64,000 bases of DNA, from assembly GCA_965153355.1 (NCBI GenBank), contig OZ231127.1, forward strand, positions 85,684,001 to 85,748,000, in the 5' to 3' direction. Origin of the DNA: Flaccisagitta enflata (lineage: Eukaryota; Chaetognatha; Sagittoidea; Aphragmophora). Shown one piece after another: positions 1 through 11,212 of this stretch (position 1 is its first letter; each line of letters begins with the position of its first letter). Position numbers and translations under genes: made by a program. The notes below the pieces were generated by a model that worked only from the letters and a program-made list of their open reading frames with translations, had not been told where the DNA came from and searched no databases.

Positions 1-112
1 ATACTGTCAGTGACAGGTAAACCGACACAATGACTGACAGAAAGAAAGAATGTCAGAGAGCCAGATTGACCAGCAATCTGTTTTTGCGCGGTGCTAATTG
101 TTTACGCGCGCC
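1..112. other. Unassigned flank
   Basis: A short stretch before the first family P repeat. I see no gene or clear repeat in it. Confidence 0.5.
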
Positions 113-262
113 TTTTTAGTTGCGGACACGCAACTCTATAAGAGGCTTTGTCCGTCCGTCCGTCCGTCCGTCCGTAACCATCCAGTCGAAAAGTGGGAAA
201 ACGCGCATTTCCGCCCCTGCCCACCCGTCCGCAACTGATGGCCGTGTATCCGGCCTTGTTAA
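113..262 (+). repeat. Family P repeat, near-complete copy
   Basis: This copy defines the family. It opens with TTTTTAGTTGCGGACACGCA, whose GTTGCG..CGCAAC halves form a hairpin, then CTCTATAAGAGG, then a (CCGT)n core. Next come AAACGCGCATTTCCGCCCC and TGCCCACCCGTCCGCAAC, and it closes with GGCCGTGTATCCGGCC, a second hairpin, followed by TTGTT. It has no coding capacity. The same order recurs at more than 20 sites on both strands. Confidence 0.85.
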
Positions 263-349
263 TTTGTTTTGAGACAAATGGAAAATTGCTGACAGATAAG
301 ATGGATACACATACAGGCATACAGAATGAAATAGCAGAAACCACTTCTG

Positions 350-540
350 TTGCAAACACGCAACACTTTAAGTGGCTTTGGTCGTCCCTTGGTCCGTGGT
401 CCGTCCATCCATGAAAATAAGTAAAAAAGGAAATCGAGCAGTTTACACACTGTGTATGTTTAAGTGGGGGTGTGGGGTTGGAGTTGTGGGGTGGGGATGG
501 GGGATAGACCCCCCTGCCCACCCGTTGGCAACAATATTGT
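350..540 (+). repeat. Family P repeat, diverged copy
   Basis: It has an ACACGCAACACTTTAAGTGG start, a (GGTCCGT) core and a CCCCTGCCCACCCGTTGGCAA end followed by AATATTGTG. The copy at 44308-44535 has the same alternative 3' end, so the two belong to one subfamily. Confidence 0.65.
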
Positions 541-856
541 GGGCTTGTGTCGCTTGTTATTCCCCCCCCCCCTTCTCCCCTGAGAATTATTTCAAGTCCC
601 TGAGGTTCTCTCGAATTTTAAGCCCAGGTAAAAAAAGGGAACAAAATGTGTTTGTCAGTGCTTTACATCCACGCAATTAAGAAAGCATAGCAAATTCCAT
701 GACCCTTTGCACGAAAAGCTATGTGAAAGATGGGAACTTGCTGGCTGTCCCAACTTATTTGTTAAGAAGTGACATTAGGATGAAGAAGGGGTGGTCTTGA
801 ATGTCAAAGTTAATTGCAACTAGGATAAAAAATCTGTACCTCTTTATTGGTTATTA
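541..856. other. Low-repeat spacer, no gene seen
   Basis: AT-rich DNA with short open frames only. There is no splice-bounded exon, motif or recognisable repeat. Confidence 0.5.
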
Positions 857-1008
857 AACAAGGCCGGATACATGGCCAATACTAATTGAGGACAGGTTGG
901 CAGGGGCGGAAATGCGCGTTTTCATACTTTTCAACTCGATTACCGGCCGACGGACCGACCGACAGACCGACAAAGCCTCTTATAGAGTTGCTTGTCCGCA
1001 ACTAAAAA
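857..1008 (-). repeat. Family P repeat, near-complete copy
   Basis: Read on the minus strand it runs from the hairpin GTTGCGGACAAGCAAC through CTCTATAAGAGG and a CGGT-type core to the CCCCTGCC box and the GGCC..GGCCTTGTT end. The plus strand starts AACAAGGCCGGATACATGGC and ends GCAACTAAAAA. Confidence 0.8.
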
Positions 1009-1966
1009 TTAGAGGCAATAAATTGTTTTCACTGTATTTTCTTGAGATTCCAGAATCTATTTTCATTCAAGAACAATCCCAGGCCTCTTGCTCAAACGGT
1101 TTAAGAGTGAGAGCTTGTCTAAGTGAACTATTTTACTGAAATGTTATTTTTTTGATCAAATAACCAAACTGAACATGGCAATTTTGTTATTCTTATGTCA
1201 TCTCTAAACATATCACTGTCATGATAGTCATAGAAACGGCTGACATACATGCCCAAAGCTTTGTTGCTTCAATAGAATGTCGAGACAAAAATGTTGCACA
1301 CTCATTGGCAGATCGCTGGCACCACTGCTAAGGGCAGTTTTGCTAAAACCTGCTTGGAAATACCGAAATAGCTTGAGAAACAAAGTGTTGCAGATGGAGA
1401 GAAATATGTACTTACCCACTAGGTTTTTTCTCTTTTATCGATCAGTTTGTTGGTTCCTATTATGCCAAGTATTCCTAGTATGTCTTTTCTGGTCTACCCA
1501 TTGCTACATAAAATTATTCTGATCCCGTTGAAATCCATTTGACCCATTTTTTTGAGCTAAGAAAATATTCTCCTCACTAAAAAAAAAGGGGGTTTTAATC
1601 CGTTATAAAGACCGTTTACACTTCAGAAAGATGAAACAGAAAGAAAAAAAAATTGTTATCAAAGGACAGAGTTGAGATGGATCACCATATCATTTCTAAG
1701 TGCATGAACTGATGAAATATGCGCGATGGAGAATGAAATGTGTTTGTAAGAGATGGATACCCAAGGCCAGATACATGGCTACCCCAGTTGTGTGCGAATG
1801 AGCAAGAGCAATGATAGATAAGGTCATAGGGTATTTTAAGAGGAGCAGTGAGCCCAAAAATGCTGAGAAGGTGTAAGGAGACTAACCGACTATCACACTG
1901 ACATAGCGGGGTGTACAAAGTAGACTTACGTACGTACACGCTCATATCGATTATGACCAAAAATTA

Positions 1967-1971
<5 letters not shown>
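1009..1971. other. Spacer without identified gene
   Basis: Mostly single-copy-looking AT-rich DNA. Open frames of 60 to 90 codons exist at 1228-1522 and 1682-1960, but they lack motifs and convincing splice sites, so I do not call them genes. Confidence 0.45.
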
Positions 1972-2025
<54 letters not shown>

Positions 2026-2120
2026 TTCGTGCTGTCAAAGCCAAAATCTCCTTTCTTCTTTTTTCTCTCTCTCTGTGTCTCTTTGTCTCTGGCTCTGTCT
2101 CTAACCTCTCCCTCTCTCTC

Positions 2121-2156
<36 letters not shown>
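1972..2156. repeat. (GA)n then (CT)n microsatellites
   Basis: A GA run at about 1972-2019 is followed by a CT-rich run at about 2065-2156. The two are opposite in strand sense and could pair as a foldback. An arginine/glutamate-type frame through the CT run is an artefact. Confidence 0.9.
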
Positions 2157-2158
<2 letters not shown>

Positions 2159-2173
2159 GCTTTCCTTCCTTGT

Positions 2174-2310
2174 CTTTTTAGTCGCTGACTAAGCGACTCT
2201 ATAAGAGGGTGTGTCCCTTGGTTGGTCCGTAACGCGACATTTTGGATGACGCGAAATTGGCCGAATTTGAGATTTTTGAGCATAACAGCCCCTGCCCGCC
2301 TATAAAAAAC
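2174..2310 (+). repeat. Family P repeat, degenerate copy
   Basis: It begins TTTTTAGTCGCTGACTAAGC, a diverged hairpin, followed by CGACTCTATAAGAGGGTG, a short GGTTGGTCCGT core and the CCCCTGCCCGCC box. The 3' hairpin is lost. Confidence 0.7.
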
Positions 2311-5300
2311 TAGAAATTTCTTTGAAAAAAAGCCATAATAGAGAAAAATGCAACTGAGTTCATTTAAAATATCAAAAAACGCCTTTAGATGGAAGATTAT
2401 CATTCATAAATGATGCAAATAGAAGGAAAATTACATTTTTTTTCAATTTTCACTATTTACATAAGTCGGTCTTGATCCTCACTCGGTCTTGAAATGCTTA
2501 GTGGACGTGGCGAACCTCCAAGCTCCCCTACATCCATGCCCCTGACTAGTTTTTTTTTTTACAGATTGTTTTGACAGAGCCCATTGAGCTCTCTCCTGAC
2601 AATCCTACAGAGCCCAACTGAAAACAGTGGGCCCGGTTTTGCTCAACATTCTAATCATGTAAGCCTGTTGATAGACTTAGACTCGAAAATTTTTCTAGGT
2701 CAGTCAGTAGCTCAATCTTTTGCATGGACCTACTCAGCGCTTTTAATAATGCACGTTTCAAATTTCAAGGTTCTGGCTCAAATACTTTAGAAGTTATGAT
2801 CGTTTGTTTGAACCATATCAAACTAAAAGAATTCCAGGAGAATCTTTAAACTTTCTTTTGAAATATGGCCGACACCAAATTTTTTTAAGTTTTTTTGAAA
2901 AAAGTGAAATTACAAGATTTTGGATCTAGGCGAATCAAGCAATTTCCTATCAAATGAACCCCACTTTTTTTTTCAAAAAAAAATCCATTAAGGGCTTTTT
3001 GGGGCCCCTAGGGGCCCCTAAGAAGTTCAAAATTTTGGTCAATGAGATCAACAGAGTTATGTGCATATGCCAAGGTATCTTCCAGGAACAAATTCAAGCA
3101 GATTAGTTCAAGCTAGAGCTCATGCCGTTACTACCTTCGGACCGGCCGCATATATAAGAGAAATATGAAAATTCACAAGGACTTAGATTTAGGATCTGAG
3201 GTCAATATCTACTGTTGAAATGCATTTACGTATAACAGGGCAAAAATCGTGGATGGTCGGGCAGGGGCGATAACCTGTCATAGGCTAACAGTAGCGACAG
3301 AAAATTTGATACAAAGTTGATCTCCATCTTAAATTGATATATGGCCAATCAAAAGTATTTTTCAACCCTCGAATGAATTTATTTGAAAACTTTTCCAACG
3401 TGCTTTAAAAGCTGGCCTTGTGGATGTATTTTGCTCTTACGGTTTAGGATCAGTAATGATTTTAATCATGATGGTCAAATGATTATCATTTTAGGAGAAT
3501 TTTATCTGCAAATCTTTAAATACTTAATTTTTGCTTCATGGCTCTTTGTGCTGCTGTGTCAGGGTATTAGTTGGTCCATCATTTCATCTGCTGATCTATA
3601 GTATTTGAGAATTACGGCCTCTTGGATTTTTCTAAGGTAATCTTAGCTGGAGTAGTAAAAAACAGATGCAAAGCTCTTTTATCTAAATTCAAGTCCTGAG
3701 TAGCAAAATTATAATCACCATAGTTCTACTCAATACTGAGGCCAAACCAAAGGACCAACCAACTTGCATAAAGTCAGCCTTCAATGTACTTTCGTTAAAC
3801 TTTTAAATGATGTATTGCATTGTTTGATATTGAATGATAACCATAATTGTCAATAAATCAATAGATAGTGTCAAAAAATTATGTATCAAATTTTCTGTCG
3901 CTACTCTTATACCACTAAAAAAGTCAAAAATAGAATACAAGATTTCAAACATGTTATGGAGGAACAGATGGACAAACACACAGAGATGGACAAACATACT
4001 TGTGCAGAAAGATGTTGACATAAAAAAAGTGAGAGCCCAACAGCCATATAAAGAGCTCGCAGGCTCGCTCTAAAAAAATGAGTAAATGACCTAAGCTTGG
4101 GCTCATGGAACAGTAAGCCTTGGGGTTTAATAAAAGGCTTTTGAAATACAATTTCTGCCATAAGGTCTGAAATTTGGATATCGGGGCCGTTAGGCTGCTT
4201 TGCCTCTTACATATAACTTGTTCAGGTCTTCGAAGCAATTTTTAGCATCACTGCTGCTCATCAATTGAAACAGCCCTTTGAATAAAAGCCCCTGCCACCT
4301 GCACAGATTTTAAAGGAAAATGAACAAAGCAGCCTCATTCCTGCCAAAAAAGTATCTCTTTGAGCACGATTTTAAGCTTATATTTTGGAAAGGTAAAAAC
4401 ATGGAAAATCTGCTTGTTCAGGGCCCTAATGCTCATTCAGGGCCAGTTTCACATCAAAGTAATGATCACAGACCTCTCAGACCATCTCTATTGAATTCTA
4501 CAGCCTCACATTAGTCGGATTTCATTAAAAAAATAACAAGAATACCCTTGAATCAGTTGAAATTGTGAAAAAAATGGCCAAAATGCTCATTCCGGGGCCC
4601 ATATGCTCGATCAGGGCCAGGGGCGGTAAGGGATCCCGCCAGATTTTGCCTTTTTTGACCCCAGAAATGGATTCTACGGGTCGAAAACCTAATCATATCA
4701 ATCCTCAAATCCACTGACTTATGAACTTGGGTTTCTGTAGCTTTTTTGGACCCCGTTACTGCCGCGTAGCATGAAAATCCAGCACAAGCTGCCGAACTTC
4801 AGTTAAATTCATACACTGTGGACGATGCGTAGGCATTTCCCCTCCTACAGGCAGCTCCACCCTCTTTATCTGTCTACAATTAACATGTTTACTTTTGGGG
4901 GATGGCCCTCGCAATCCCCTCCACATTAACCTGGCTTGATTATAGAAATAAGACAGAGATGTGGAAGGCCACAAGTGCACCTAGGCAATTGAAGGCCTAG
5001 TGTGTATGCTCTTCGAATGCTTTACAAGCACCCAGTTTGCCCAAGGACTAAAAGTAGATAACCAAGGTGACATACTTGACAGGAGAACGAAGCTGTCATC
5101 TACCCGTCCACAGCAAAGGCTCCAAAAGCTGCGAAAGAATGAAAGAATGAGAACAAGCTCCTATTTCAATTTGTTAAACGATTTTTTTTATCTGTTAATC
5201 CCTTTAAACAAAACGAAATGGTGCAAAAGAATTGAATAATTTTAGAATACAATAGTTCACACTTGTGTATTTGCATGGCTAATACGGTTTTTTTTTACCA

Positions 5301-5380
5301 TATCAGAATAACAAAATATTTGACGCTGAGAAAGGTTCTATTCTTATTTAAAGAACTTTTTTGGCATGTATGATTAAAGA
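2311..5380. other. AT-rich intergenic DNA, no gene recognised
   Basis: There is no exon I can support. At 2860-3010 lies a module with TTGGATCTAGGCGAATCAAG and GGGGCCCCTAGGGGCCCC that recurs in the inverted arms at 23.4-23.65 and 25.75-26.0 kb and in tandem form at 35.4-35.95 kb. A related GGGGCCC box is near 4600. Frames of 60 to 100 codons at 3383-4238 and 4756-4980 show no family motif. Confidence 0.5.
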
Positions 5381-5956
5381 AACTGCAATATGCAAATGAG
5401 GATTCCGTCCGTCGAGACTAAATACAATAAGGGAGTGATTCGAGGAATGTGAAATTACCTGCACTAGTGTTGCCGCGGGATTCTATCTTTGTTCTTTTCT
5501 TCCTTCCCCTGCTGCACTACAGCAATTGCCTGCCGCGTAGCATTGCTACCACGCTAAATAGAATCAGCACCTCGTGAGTGTGTGTGTGTGTGTTTTCCTA
5601 CAAGTAAAATATCTCCCCACCTCTCTGATTTCCCACTTTCCCGCGAGCATCCTTCTATCAATTTTCCATCTTTCAACCAGGCCTGTCAAAGTGACACCTA
5701 AGGGATAATAGGCGTGTCAGACAGAATAAGTGAGAGAAAAGAAATGGTGGCGCCATTGGCGTCACACACAGCTGAAACGACTCCGGTGTTTTACATATGA
5801 AAAAAAAACCAAGTCATCGATAAATCATTCGTCAAATAGGTGTAAGACCGCGTTAGTGCTCTCACGCAGTCTCACGCTGTTTACTCGAGCGCAGTGAGCG
5901 TGTACACGCGTGTGTGTACACACGCGTGTCGTGCGTGACTGATCAGCTTTTAACCG
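5381..5956. other. Intergenic DNA with a near-palindrome
   Basis: No gene is recognised. A (GT)n run lies near 5577. Around 5905-5935 a CG-rich near-palindrome, ACACGCGTGTG and CACACGCGTGT around a short centre, could extrude as a cruciform. Confidence 0.45.
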
Positions 5957-6165
5957 CCACATGTCCCCTTACGGTTGAAGCAGACAATACATTGACAATC
6001 ACTGTCATTGACATGACATTGGCAGGCGTCCTACACAAAAATGATCCAGTGGCATGGCCCGATGTGATGGATCGCGTGGCCTCTCTGCAAATCAGATGTC
6101 GATTCTTGCTCATCAAACCTGGGTAGGTTAACAACAACAACAAAAACAACAACAACAACAACAAG

Positions 6166-6252
<87 letters not shown>
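5957..6252 (+). repeat. 5'-truncated SINE with expanded (AAC)n tail
   Basis: The body shares long similarity with 54008-54175: CCCCTTACGGTT, AAGCAGACAA, CAGTGGCATGGCC, GTGGCCTCTCTG and AAATCAGATG occur in the same order. It ends GGGTAGGTTAACAACAAC and runs into about 125 bp of (AAC)n. The tRNA-like head of the full copy is missing. The (AAC)n array looks like an expanded SINE tail. Confidence 0.8.
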
Positions 6253-6253
<1 letters not shown>

Positions 6254-6359
6254 TGGACGGCACAAAAGCCTAGAAATGTATCGAACTATTTTTTTTTTTC
6301 GCGTTCAGCGCCCAAGTGATTAGTATGCATGATATATATTAGTGAATTATTAGTATGTA

Positions 6360-6531
6360 AATGAGGCTTTTTCCGACCGAACTGCTTTCTCTATTACGGT
6401 CCTGCCCAAGAGAGAAGAAATAAGAACTTCCGCCCCTGCCCAAACGCACACGCCTGACATCTGCCGTGTCGCTGGCCTTGTAACTGGCCGTGTATCTGGC
6501 CGTGTATCTGGCCGTGTATCTGGCCTTGTTC
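6360..6531 (+). repeat. Family P repeat, rearranged copy
   Basis: It keeps GAGGCTTTTTCCG, the CCGCCCCTGCCCAAACGC box and the GGCC end. The final TGGCCGTGTATC unit is repeated in tandem three times before GGCCTTGTT. Confidence 0.65.
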
Positions 6532-6688
6532 TCCTTCTCTGAACCCTCGTTTATCCATCGCTTCCAGAATCGCCTCTAGGAGGCCACATTTCTCAGGTTT
6601 TTTGATCGGCTGATTGATTTCTGCTTCCTTCCGGCTATTTCCGGCTCATCTTTCCCCAGAGTTTCATACATACTTACGGGTGACGCTC

Positions 6689-6808
<120 letters not shown>

Positions 6809-6903
6809 AAGGGAGACAGAGAACGAGGCGAAATCTCCCTTCCCAGGAAAGAATTATTACGCCGGTAGTGTAATGAAAAAAGGAACGGAGAAAAGAAAGA
6901 AGG

Positions 6904-6906
6904 AAA

Positions 6907-6962
<56 letters not shown>

Positions 6963-6966
6963 AAAA
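6904..6966 (+). repeat. (GAAA)n microsatellite
   Basis: An uninterrupted AAAG tetranucleotide run. Confidence 0.95.
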
Positions 6967-7161
6967 GGAACAGGATGGAAGAAAGTACTAGGACAGACAG
7001 ACAGAAAGAGAAATCTGGATGATATCGCGAACGAGAGCGGGCATTTGGCGGCGGCGGCAGCGGCGGAGGCGGGTCTCTCTATCGTCCTGCTTTGCGGGTT
7101 CTTACCAATAAAGGCGGCTAATCGCCGATGGAAAAAAGTCGTAAATGCCGAGAGAAAAAGA

Positions 7162-7330
<169 letters not shown>

Positions 7331-7422
7331 TTGTTTTTCCACTTTTGACTTGATCACCATGGGTAGACTGATGGCCCAACAGACCAACGGATGGACAAAG
7401 CCTCTTATAGATTCCACAACTA

Positions 7423-8330
7423 AAAGAGTGAAAAACTTTGCTGCCAGCATGCACAATCATCATCTGGGACAATTTGAAGTTCAAATAGACTTCAATAACT
7501 TAATTCCTAATTTTTGGAAAAAATGCAAAAAATGCAAAAAATAAAAAAAGATTCAGAAAATCATAGCTCCAAAACTATCAATCGCACAGAATTCTGCTTG
7601 GCGTCATCTGAAAGAGAAGATTTAGCTCTTTCTCAGCTATTAATTTCATGCGTAGTTTCATTCGGCCTCCAAAATTTATCAACTTCCGCAAACGCCCCAT
7701 GAGAAAAAGGGAAAACAATTTTCCTTCGCGGAACTCAAAAAGTCTTCGAATCTTCAAATCTCGACTTTTTTCCAAATCATTTCTGACAGGTGGACAGAAG
7801 CATCCAACCCTCTACCACTCAGACGGGCAGACAGACCAACAGACTGATGGATGGACTGAGTTGAAATGAGAGCAAGACTGTGCTGCCAGGACGCACAATC
7901 ATCACCTGGGACATTTCAAAGTTCAAATAAACCTCAACTTGATTCCTCGTTTTTGGGAAAAATGCAAAAAATGGCAAAAAATGTGAAGAAAAAACAAAAA
8001 AGATTTAAAAAATCATAGCTTCAAAACTATCGATCACACAGAATTCTGCTTGGCGTCATCTGAAAGAGGAGAATTAGATCTTTCTTAGCTATTAATTTCA
8101 TGCGTAGTACCATTTGGCCCCAAAAGCTTACCAACTTTCCCAAACGCTTCATGAGAAAAAGGGATATCCAAAAAACTCTGCAGGACTCAAAAAGACCGAA
8201 GGGACTTCGTCTCTTCGACTTTTTTCCAAATTACCGGACAACTTCTGAGATTTATTATACACATTCTGCGCTGCACCATGTGAGCCGTCAAGCGCGCCGC
8301 CAAGCGCACAATTTCCCAATTATGATGTCA
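7423..8330 (+). repeat. Tandem duplication, period about 450 bp
   Basis: Two adjacent copies (about 7423-7875 and 7876-8330) share GCACAATCATCA, CAGAATTCTGCTTGGCGTCA, CTATTAATTTCATGCGTAGT and CATGAGAAAAAGG in order, with scattered substitutions. The first unit starts just after a degenerate family P end near 7380-7425. No shared open frame is preserved, so this looks like non-coding duplication. Confidence 0.75.
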
Positions 8331-8717
8331 ACTGAGCGGAGCCATATGGCATCATAAATGCTGAATTGTTTAAAAATCATGGGTTTTGAATTACACAAGC
8401 GGAGTGTATTATTATTAAACATGTAAAATGCAAAAGCCAAACAACGAAAAGTCACATAGCATTAATCCGAAGTTTTAGCATCTATGCCATTTATGGTAAA
8501 AAAAGGCGCAACGTGCATCTTTCTGGCTACTGCGGCTTAGGAATTTTATCGAAGCTCAAAAAAACCTTCATAGCGCGAACCTTGGTTCAAAATGGAGTAA
8601 ATTGACGCATTCACACTTAACTGACCAAACAATTCATGAATGCATGATGGTCAAAATTACTAAATTACCAATATTAAGGATCCAAAGGGAGTTTTAAGTT
8701 ATATGATCAATTTTCAT

Positions 8718-8925
8718 TTTTAGTCGCGTGCTACGCGACTCTATGAACCGCTATGTCGGTTGGTTGGTCGGTCGGTCAGTCTGTAGTCGTTAGCTTTTTT
8801 CGGCGTTTTTGGCGATTTTTGCATTACTGCTCCTGCTTTCAGTTGTTTTGTCTTTTGTCTTTAGGTCTTTTAGTCTTTTAGTCTTTAAGACCGCACGCAA
8901 CTTGTAACGCGTTGGCCTTGTTTTA
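8718..8925 (+). repeat. Family P repeat with TTTAGTCT run
   Basis: It starts TTTTTAGTCGCGTGCTACGC with a GCGACT hairpin partner, then a (GGTT/GGTC) core, a CTGCTCCTGC box and a (TTTAGTC)n stretch. It ends CGCGTTGGCCTTGTT. Confidence 0.8.
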
Positions 8926-9059
8926 AAAAATTTGACCCCAATTTATTGATCAAAATCTTTTCCAATTAAAAGTAGTTTCTCTTATTATATAAGATCTTGA
9001 AATGAAAAACAAGCCCAAGAGGGCAACAGCCTTGTGCGTCTGGAAATGACAAACAAAAG

Positions 9060-9305
9060 AGCGAAAACATGTTTAAATGTTAAAAATGTTTAAGAATGTA
9101 AAAAACTGTTAAAAACTGGCAAAGAATGTTAAGATATGTTAAAAAGTGTTAAATAATGTTAAAAAATGTCCAAAAATTTTTTAAAATGTTAAAAAAGGTA
9201 AAAAAAGGTAAAATGTTAAAAAATGTTAAAAAATGTTAAAAAATGTTAAAAAATGTTAGAAAATGTTAAAAACCTTAAAAAATTTATAAAATTTTAAAAA
9301 TGTGA
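9060..9305 (+). repeat. (GTTAAAAAAT)n 10-bp minisatellite
   Basis: Degenerate tandem copies of a unit close to AATGTTAAAA, running into a family P end. Two other family P copies (30.3-30.8 and 58.3-58.5 kb) also lie beside 10-bp A-rich minisatellites. Confidence 0.85.
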
Positions 9306-9306
9306 A

Positions 9307-9376
9307 AGACAGACCAACGGACGGACCAACCAACCGACACAGCAAGGTGAAGAGTCACGTGCACGCAACTAAAAAC
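9307..9376 (-). repeat. Family P repeat, 5' end only
   Basis: On the minus strand the copy has the terminal hairpin and the tetranucleotide core (CGGT type). The plus strand reads AGAGTCACGTGCACGCAACT then AAAAA. Confidence 0.75.
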
Positions 9377-10111
9377 TGTTGCCTTATTCTGTAGCCTTAT
9401 TCCTATGATTTAAGGTAAATAATGATAACACTTATGACCAAATTTAGTCGGGAAAAGAAGCGTTGTTATTGTGGAACCCCACCCATCGTGCACGGCCGCC
9501 GCACGACATAAATGTCTTTTCCATAAATCTCGCGACGTCCCTCGTGGATACGCATTCAATCAGAGCGAATATATAGAGTTTAATACAAAGACGAGAAAGC
9601 AAGGGTGAAAGCTGGAGGAAGACCGCGTGCGCCCCAGGTAGCGCCAGAGATCAAGGCCATGGTTAAGCGTTCAGAGCATTCAGAATGCAATTCGAGAATG
9701 ACAAATCAACAACGCCAAAGATCAAGGCTTTGGTTTAGCATTCAGAGCAAATATACAGAGATAGAGTTTGAGGATGACAAATCAAAAGCAAAAGGAAATG
9801 CGGAGCACCCCTTTTACAGGAGGACAAACAAGGGTCTTAAACACAAGGTGATTCGCAATGATTTCCGGTTGTGTCAGAAATCAATCCGGTATCATTTGAA
9901 ATCAAATGGGCAGTATCCCCTGGCCTTGCCCTCTATACTATGTATAGAGTCTATACATACGCAACCAGCACAAATTCATTCATTAATGTTAAGGAGAGAT
10001 GAGTGAGAGGACAACAATCGCGTGCACCCCAGGTTATCAGTCAGGTTTAGAGTGGCATTCATAAGAAATATTCAAGAAGCACATTCTTTAAGAGACGCCC
10101 GTTCATTTTAC
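9377..10111. other. Low-repeat segment downstream of GPCR-1 exon
   Basis: This is where the TM7 exon of the GPCR-1 gene would be expected. A minus-strand frame at 9443-9613 with a good acceptor (TCTTCCTCCAG) ends in a plausible short tail, but its phase conflicts with the upstream donor. A pair of related CGCGTGCRCCCCAGGT segments occurs at about 9625 and 10020. Confidence 0.4.
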
Positions 10112-10345
10112 CTTGGCTTTGAGTATCGATGATGAGTAGCAAGAAGATGGGATGCCAGAAGATGATGAAAGTGACGAGAAGCACCGTCAGCACGCGGAAT
10201 CGGCGCATCGCCGGCGCCTCCAAGCGAGACCGAACCGCTCGCGTCTTGGAAGAGTCCGTCAACATGTCCGCATCCACGGGACCGACCGTCATCGACGCCG
10301 TCGACAACAGATGAAGCGTGTGGTGATAACATGTGATGCGGATGT
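10112..10345 (-). CDS. GPCR-1 exon: intracellular loop 3 and TM6
   Basis: Fifth detected exon of the minus-strand rhodopsin-like receptor described at 15406-15575. The acceptor ends CATTTCAG and the donor is CAAG|GTAAAA. The exon brings 2 nt, then 77 codons, then 1 nt, so it is phase 1 to phase 1 and fits the previous exon exactly. The protein has a long loop 3 rich in S, T, D and R (STASMTVGPVDADML), a basic stretch APAMRRFRVL, then a TM6 VLLVTFIIFWHPIFLLLIID. The FIIFWHP matches the conserved class A F-x-x-C-W-x-P motif with C replaced by F. Codons prefer C in third position, unlike the flanking DNA. An arginine-rich frame on the opposite strand is its shadow. The next exon, carrying TM7, was not identified. 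Confidence 0.8.
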
Positions 10346-10394
10346 CTGAAATGAATTGAAAATTGACGGATAATCAGACTTGAAGAATGGCAGG

Positions 10395-10519
10395 TTAGAA
10401 GAAGAAGAGAAGAAGAAGAAGAAGAAGAAGAAGAAGAAGAAGAAGAAGAAGAAGAAGAAGAAGAAGAAGAAGAAGAAGAGGAAAAAGAAGAAGAAGACGA
10501 TCAAAAACAACAATAAATA

Positions 10520-10575
<56 letters not shown>

Positions 10576-10577
10576 GC

Positions 10578-10612
<35 letters not shown>

Positions 10613-10620
10613 CCACAACC
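10395..10620 (+). repeat. (GAA)n and (AAC)n microsatellites
   Basis: About 100 bp of AAG/GAA is followed by about 100 bp of AAC. In the receptor gene they lie in the intron just upstream of the TM6 exon, where the minus strand supplies a pyrimidine-rich TTC run. Confidence 0.95.
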
Positions 10621-10726
10621 ATAAAAGTTATAAAAAATGTGAGGGTAAGACGTAAATGCGAGGATGGTCCATACATATAGATCCATCTGGATAGCAAGTG
10701 GTTGACAAATCATTAACAAGTAACGC

Positions 10727-10920
10727 GGGTTTTCAATTTCGTCGCGGACGGGCGGGTAGGGGCGTACAAACCCCTTACAGACGTGCACACACAAACCCTC
10801 GCAATCACAGCCACGGTACTCAAATGCTTGTTTTCTCACTTTTCACACGAGCATCAAGAAGGGACGGACCGACGAACGGACAAAGCCTTTCATCAAGTCG
10901 CGAGTCCGCGACTTCAAAGT
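10727..10920 (-). repeat. Family P repeat inside GPCR-1 intron
   Basis: The minus strand carries the hairpin GTCGCGGACTCGCGAC, a CCGT core, an AAAACAAGCATT box and the CGCCCCTACCCGCCCGTCCGC end. It lies immediately beside the TM5 exon. Confidence 0.75.
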
Positions 10921-10930
10921 TAAAGCTGAC

Positions 10931-11029
10931 CTCTGTAATAACTGCGTAGAAAATGTGCGGTGATGAAAATCCCGGCAACGTTGACAAATACCCAAAACGT
11001 GTTGATGAAGTACATCCGGGAAATGGGAT
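10931..11029 (-). CDS. GPCR-1 exon: TM5
   Basis: Fourth detected exon of the minus-strand receptor. The acceptor ends ATTCATCAG and the donor is AGAG|GTCAGC. Its 99 nt are 2 + 32 codons + 1, which joins phase-correctly to the exon before (ending TCG G, giving Asp) and after (AGA G plus AC, again Asp). The protein, PISRMYFINTFWVFVNVAGI plus FITAHFLRSYYR, is a hydrophobic helix ending in basic residues, as expected for TM5 entering loop 3. The usual TM5 proline is absent. A short frame in another reading phase over the same DNA is spurious. Confidence 0.75.
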
Positions 11030-11212
11030 CTGATGAATATTTGGATCACCACGCCAATAGACGTGTTAAACAAGATTTCTTCAAAAGAAACTTAAAATGA
11101 AAAGTCTTAAGAACAAGTTACTACAGTTGAGTTTCACTTGAGCGCATGCCAAGGGACTAGGCAAAATTATGTTTCATAGTGAAGCTGCCTTATTGCCAAT
11201 TGATATAGAAAC
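11030..11212. other. GPCR-1 intron segment
   Basis: Short non-repetitive intron DNA between the TM5 exon and Q element A. Confidence 0.5.

Noticed and set aside
4756-4980. 74-codon minus-strand frame (RGLRGPSPKSKHV..)
   Set aside because: Possibly a transposon relic, but no family motif could be named.
9443-9613. TM7 and C-terminal tail exon of GPCR-1
   Set aside because: The acceptor is good and LYIFALIECVSTRDVARF could mimic a TM7 end, but the frame needs a phase-0 intron while the TM6 exon ends in phase 1. A missing mini-exon would be required.
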